Source of the DNA: Bacteroidetes bacterium QS_8_68_15
GTDB taxonomy: Bacteria; Bacteroidota; Rhodothermia; Rhodothermales; Salinibacteraceae
DNA length: 16,992 bases
Assembly: GCA_003023245.1 (NCBI GenBank)
Contig: PXTR01000035.1
Span: 7,191 to 24,182, forward strand
Direction of reading: 5' to 3'
The notes below the pieces were generated by a model. That model was not told the origin of the DNA. It saw nothing but the letters and a program-made list of their open reading frames with translations, and did not search any database. Shown here one piece after another: positions 13,821-16,992 of this stretch. A program made the translations under genes and the position numbers. How positions within the stretch are numbered: position 1 is the stretch's first letter; each line of letters begins with the position of its first letter.

Positions 13821-13843
13821 CGGGAGACGCCCTCCTTCTCCCG
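13821..13843 (-). terminator. hairpin just downstream of glmS
   Basis: CGGGAGA (13821-13827) and TCTCCCG (13837-13843) form a 7-bp perfect stem around a 9-nt loop, 8 bp after the glmS stop codon. No T-run follows on the minus strand, so termination is only suggested. The same stretch on the coding strand is a purine-rich, 8-bp periodic tract (GGGAGG..GGGAGAAG..). Confidence 0.35.
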
Positions 13844-13851
13844 TTCCTCCC

Positions 13852-15789
13852 TCATTCGACCGTGACGCTTTTGGCCAGGTTGCGCGGCTGGTCGACGTCG
13901 GTGCCGCGCATCACGGCCATGTGGTAGCTCAAGAGCTGGAGCGGCACGACCGTCAAGAGCGGCGAGAGGTACTCCATCGTTTCGGGCACGCGCATGACGT
14001 ACTCGGCCAGGTCGTCGAGCTCGTGGTTGTCGGCGTTGGTGATGGCGATGACCGAGCCGTCGCGCGTGACGACCTCCTCGATGTTGGAGACGACCTTGTC
14101 GTAGGTCGAGTCCTTCATGGCGATGAAGACGACGGGCATGAACTGCGTAATCAGCGCGATGGGGCCGTGCTTCATCTCGGCCGCCGGGTAGCCCTCGGCG
14201 TGGATGTAGGAAATCTCTTTCAGCTTCAGCGCGCCTTCGAGGGCGACGGGGAAGTTGTAGCCGCGCCCCAGGTAGAGGAAGTTGTTGGCGTAGCGATAGA
14301 CCTTCGCCATGTCGCGCACCTCGTCACTGCGCTTCAGTTCGGTGCGCACCTTGTCCGGCACCCCGGCGAGCGCGTCGAGGCACTCCTGCATGTCCGCCTT
14401 GTCGAGCGTGTTGTTTTCGGCCATCGCCAGGGCGATCATCGTCAGCACGCACACCTGGCAGGTGAATGCCTTCGTGGAAGCGACGCCGATCTCGGGGCCG
14501 GCGTGCAGGTAGACCCCCGCGTCGGTTTCTCTTGCAATGGTGGAGCCGACGACGTTGCAGACGCCCAGCGTCATCGTGTCCTGCTCCTGCGCCTCGCGGA
14601 TGGCCGCCAGCGTGTCGGCGGTTTCCCCGCTCTGGCTGATGGCGATCACCACGTCCCCGTCGTGCAAGATCGGGTTGCGGTAGCGAAATTCACTGGCGTA
14701 CTCGACCTCCACGGGCACCCGGGCGAGCGACTCGATGAGATACTCGCCGACCAGCGCGGAGTGCCAGCTCGTCCCGCAGGCCACCAAGATGACGCGGTCG
14801 GCGTCGCGCAGGTCGTCCATCACTTCCGTGAGGCCGCCGAGCATCACGCTTCCCTTCTCGGGGTTGATGCGCCCTCTCATGCAGTCCTCCAGCGCGGTGG
14901 GCTGCTCCATGATCTCCTTGAGCATGAAGTGCTCGTAGCCGCCCTTTTCGATTTCCTCCAGGTCCCATTCGAGCTCGTGAATCTCCTTTTCCAGGTCGGC
15001 GCCCTCGATGGTCTTGACGTCGTAGCCGCCGCGACGCACGACGGCCATCTCGCCGTCGTCGAGGTAGACGACCTGGCGCGTGTGCTCGATCAGCGGGGCG
15101 GCGTCGGAGCCGATGAAGTACTCGCCCTCGTCCTCGCCGACGCCCAGGATGAGCGGACTGCCGTTGCGCGCGGCGATCATCAGGTCCGGGTCTTCGGTGC
15201 TGACGACGACGATGCCGTAGGCCCCGACCGTCTGGGTCAGCGCCTGGCGCACCGCCTCCTCGAGCGGCAGTCCCGTCGTCTGCTGCACGTCATCGATCAG
15301 GTGGACGAGCACCTCCGTGTCGGTGCCGCTTTCGAACTCGTAGCCTTTCTGAAGCAGGCTTTTCTTGATGGCGCCGTAATTCTCGATGATGCCGTTGTGC
15401 ACCAGCGCGAAGCGCCCGTCGGTCGAGGAATGGGGATGGGCGTTGACGTCGCTGGGCTCACCGTGCGTGGCCCAGCGCGTGTGCCCGATGCCCAGCGAGC
15501 CGCGCAGCCGGCGTTGCCCGTCCACGCTTCCGCTGTCGAGCGCCTCGCGCAGCTGGCTGACCTTGCCCTCTTTTTTGAGCACAGCCAGTTGGTGAGCAAC
15601 CGCCTCGGAAGCGGCCTGTCCGTCCTCGCCGGCCGCGCCGTTTGGGGCCGCGCTGTTTGGGGCCGCTCCGTCTTCGCTGACGATGGCGACGCCGGCGGAG
15701 TCGTAGCCGCGGTACTCGAGACGCTCCAGGCCTTTGACCAGAATCTTCTCGGCCTCACGGTCGCCGATGTATCCGACAATTCCACACAT
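13852..15789 (-). CDS. glmS: glutamine-fructose-6-phosphate aminotransferase (isomerizing)
   Basis: The 645-residue product makes glucosamine-6-phosphate from fructose-6-phosphate and glutamine, the first step to UDP-GlcNAc for peptidoglycan and lipid A. The N-terminal glutaminase has the nucleophile Cys2 (MCGIVGYIGD), RGYDSAGVAIV, HTRWATHGEPSDVNAHPH (103-120) and HNGIIEN (131-137). The isomerase half has CGTSWHSALVGEY (338-350), SQSGETADTL (385-394), EIGVASTKAF (433-442), LGRGYNFPVALEGALKLKE (507-525) and HAEGYPAAEMKHGP (530-543). It ends in the canonical KSVTVE. It is about 35 residues longer than the E. coli enzyme, partly because of an Ala/Pro/Asn/Gly insert near residues 40-64 containing a 15-bp tandem repeat. 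ATG 15787-15789 puts the catalytic Cys at position 2 and so fixes the start. Confidence 0.97.
   Translation of the reverse strand: MCGIVGYIGDREAEKILVKGLERLEYRGYDSAGVAIVSEDGAAPNSAAPNGAAGEDGQAASEAVAHQLAVLKKEGKVSQLREALDSGSVDGQRRLRGSLGIGHTRWATHGEPSDVNAHPHSSTDGRFALVHNGIIENYGAIKKSLLQKGYEFESGTDTEVLVHLIDDVQQTTGLPLEEAVRQALTQTVGAYGIVVVSTEDPDLMIAARNGSPLILGVGEDEGEYFIGSDAAPLIEHTRQVVYLDDGEMAVVRRGGYDVKTIEGADLEKEIHELEWDLEEIEKGGYEHFMLKEIMEQPTALEDCMRGRINPEKGSVMLGGLTEVMDDLRDADRVILVACGTSWHSALVGEYLIESLARVPVEVEYASEFRYRNPILHDGDVVIAISQSGETADTLAAIREAQEQDTMTLGVCNVVGSTIARETDAGVYLHAGPEIGVASTKAFTCQVCVLTMIALAMAENNTLDKADMQECLDALAGVPDKVRTELKRSDEVRDMAKVYRYANNFLYLGRGYNFPVALEGALKLKEISYIHAEGYPAAEMKHGPIALITQFMPVVFIAMKDSTYDKVVSNIEEVVTRDGSVIAITNADNHELDDLAEYVMRVPETMEYLSPLLTVVPLQLLSYHMAVMRGTDVDQPRNLAKSVTVE
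15637..15666 (-). repeat. 15-bp in-frame tandem repeat within glmS
   Basis: GCCGTTTGGGGCCGC and GCTGTTTGGGGCCGC (plus strand) lie back to back and differ by one base. GGCCGC precedes them at 15631-15636. They encode the repeated Ala-Ala-Pro-Asn-Ser/Gly (about residues 42-51) inside a loop of the glutaminase domain that is short in E. coli GlmS. Confidence 0.85.
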
Positions 15790-15931
15790 AAACGTTGTTG
15801 CTCAATGGGGGGGCAGCGCGATCGCGGTCAGCGCGCGGGGCGACGGGACGTCGCGACCCATGCGGAGAGGGCGACGACGGCGGAAGGCGGCGCGCTGCTC
15901 GCTCTTTCTCTTCTGCAAAAAGGATACCGCC

Positions 15932-16186
15932 TCACGGTTCGGGAAATGTCTCGCCGAAGGGGTCCCTGCTTTCGGGCGAGGGGTCGCGTCCGGTGAGCTT
16001 GCGGGCGATCTTTTCGGTCAGCAGCGACGCCAGCACGACGAGAATCACCTCCGAGAGCAGTCCGAAGACGAAGCGGCGCATCGTGAAGCTCAGCAACCTC
16101 GGCAGCAGCCTGGCCGCCGCGATGACGCCGAAAAAGCCGAGCAGGCTTTTGACCAGGCCCTCCTGGAGCGGGTCGGAGTCGTTCAT
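15932..16186 (-). CDS. small membrane protein, function unknown
   Basis: The 84-residue product has an acidic N-terminus (MNDSDPLQEG), two hydrophobic segments (about 11-33 and 38-57) with a basic turn MRRF between them, and a polar tail ending DPFGETFPEP. It is probably a two-helix inner-membrane protein with both ends in the cytoplasm. The start ATG 16184-16186 is chosen because the upstream in-frame codons read as spacer. It lies upstream of glmS on the same strand with a 142-bp gap and downstream of rlmN with 148 bp, so it may be transcribed alone. I recognise no family. Confidence 0.65.
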   Translation of the reverse strand: MNDSDPLQEGLVKSLLGFFGVIAAARLLPRLLSFTMRRFVFGLLSEVILVVLASLLTEKIARKLTGRDPSPESRDPFGETFPEP

Positions 16187-16283
16187 GATCGTCTTGAGTA
16201 GCAAGAAAGGGGGTAGACGGGCGATGGAACCTCCCAACCTACGAAGGCGAGTGGACCGGCGTCACCCGCCGATCCGTGACATT

Positions 16284-16358
16284 CGATTGACGATTGACGA
16301 TTTCGGTTGTTGACGGGCAGCCAATCGAACATCGTCATTCGTCGTTCGACACTCGTTT
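16284..16358 (-). repeat. degenerate heptad array spanning the rlmN stop codon
   Basis: Plus-strand units CGATTGA, CGATTGA and CGATTTC (16284-16304) and ATCGAAC, ATCGTCA, TTCGTCG, TTCGACA and CTCGTTT (16324-16358) keep 7-bp spacing. On the rlmN coding strand this reads GACGAA/GACGAT-like units, similar to those at 7493-7534. The rlmN TGA (16335-16337) and its last residues lie within it. Confidence 0.75.
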
Positions 16359-16992
16359 CAGTTGGCCGCAGGCGGCGTCGATGTCGCGGCCGCGGCTGCG
16401 GCGCACGGTGACGGTGACGCCCTGCCGCGCGAGGGCCCCGGCGAAGGCGTCGAGCCGCGCTTCGGTGGTGCGCTCGAAGTCGGCGATGCCCTCGACCGGG
16501 TTGTACATCAAGAGGTTGACCTTCGAGGGCACCCAGCGGGCGATCTCGGCGAGGCGCTCGGCGTCGGTTTCGCTGTCGTTGAAGTGGTGGAAGAGGCAGT
16601 ATTCGTACGTCACTTCGCGGCCCGTCTGCTCGTGGTAGTGGCGGAGGGCCCCTTCGAGCGCGCCGAGGTCGGTCTTTTCGCTTTCGTTGACGGGCATGAT
16701 GGCCGATCGCTGCTCGTCGGTGGGGGCGTGGAGGCTGACGGCGAGGCGCGAGCCGGGGTCGTCCGAGGCGAGGTCGCGGATGCGGCGCGCCAGGCCGACC
16801 GTCGAGACGGTGATGCGGCGCGGGGAAAGGCCGAAGCGCGCCTTCTCGTGCGTCAAGAGGCCAATCGAGCGCACGACGCCGTTGTAGTTCAGGAGCGGTT
16901 CGCCCATGCCCATGAAGACGACGTTGGACACGCCGCGCCCGTAGCGCTCCTCGGCGAGGGCGTCCATGCGGCGGACCTGCTCGTAGATCAGC
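16335..16992 (-). CDS. rlmN: 23S rRNA/tRNA adenine-C2 methyltransferase RlmN, 3' part
   Basis: About 218 residues of the radical-SAM enzyme RlmN are visible; the frame is open at the window edge, so the N-terminal part with the CxxxCxxC iron-sulfur motif lies outside. Visible hallmarks in order are LIYEQVRR, then VSNVVFMGMGEPLLNY with the GEP motif, RRITVSTVGLARRIRDLA, RLAVSLHAPTDEQRSAIMP, EVTYEYCL and VNLLMYNPVEG. RRSRGRDIDAACGQL near the C-terminus carries the catalytic cysteine that is methylated during the reaction. RlmN modifies A2503 of 23S rRNA and A37 of some tRNAs, tuning ribosome accuracy. The C-terminal RVSNDE overlaps a heptad repeat, so its last residues are repeat-derived. Identification is firm. 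Confidence 0.95.
   Translation of the reverse strand, partial: LIYEQVRRMDALAEERYGRGVSNVVFMGMGEPLLNYNGVVRSIGLLTHEKARFGLSPRRITVSTVGLARRIRDLASDDPGSRLAVSLHAPTDEQRSAIMPVNESEKTDLGALEGALRHYHEQTGREVTYEYCLFHHFNDSETDAERLAEIARWVPSKVNLLMYNPVEGIADFERTTEARLDAFAGALARQGVTVTVRRSRGRDIDAACGQLKRVSNDE

Noticed and set aside
15790..15931. glmS ribozyme/riboswitch in the glmS leader
   Set aside because: That ribozyme is typical of Firmicutes; the 142-bp spacer is short and I see no ribozyme core near the start codon.
13921..15996. 691-codon plus-strand open frame
   Set aside because: It is the antisense shadow of glmS, whose full conserved domain set is on the minus strand.

Overview
The window is GC-rich DNA with a strongly Bacteroidota/Rhodothermota (Salinibacter-like) gene content. 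DUF2911, DUF6503-type and DUF2279 proteins are typical of Bacteroidota. Starts lack obvious Shine-Dalgarno sequences, and several proteins are Asp/Glu-rich as in halophiles. The lineage is inferred from gene families only. No RNA gene, CRISPR array, insertion sequence or phage block was seen.

Layout: (1) 7-1724, minus strand: a split spmA-spmB nucleoside-recognition membrane pair. (2) 2027-4786, plus strand: a metal-handling neighbourhood with a DUF411 lipoprotein, a SAM methyltransferase, an 18-cysteine four-helix-bundle copper-storage-like protein and a DUF4396 membrane protein. (3) 4868-5742: a nucleotidyltransferase plus small partner, resembling a toxin-antitoxin pair, on the minus strand. 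It runs into the 3' side of a plus-strand ORF that looks truncated. (4) 6028-8171, plus strand: a secreted, C-terminally anchored small protein, an orphan terminase-nuclease-like protein whose second acidic residue is Asn, and inorganic pyrophosphatase. (5) 8405-10782, plus strand: a DUF2911 gene whose signal peptide is out of frame, a DUF6503-like lipoprotein and free methionine-(R)-sulfoxide reductase. (6) 10861-16992, minus strand: a DUF2279 protein, a phosphohexomutase, glmS, a small membrane protein and the 3' part of rlmN. The mutase and GlmS suggest a hexose-phosphate/amino-sugar supply block.

The most unusual signal is in the spacers. Short degenerate 7-bp or 8-bp tandem repeats sit on or within a few bases of many stop codons. 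They are always purine-rich on the coding strand. In four genes (methyltransferase, DUF6503-like, msrC, rlmN) the stop codon, and in most of these also the last residues, lie inside the repeat. One repeat type (GTTGAA heptads) occurs twice with a shared downstream tail, so it looks like a dispersed element. A separate 132-bp inverted-repeat element with an 18-bp palindrome lies upstream of the DUF2279 gene.
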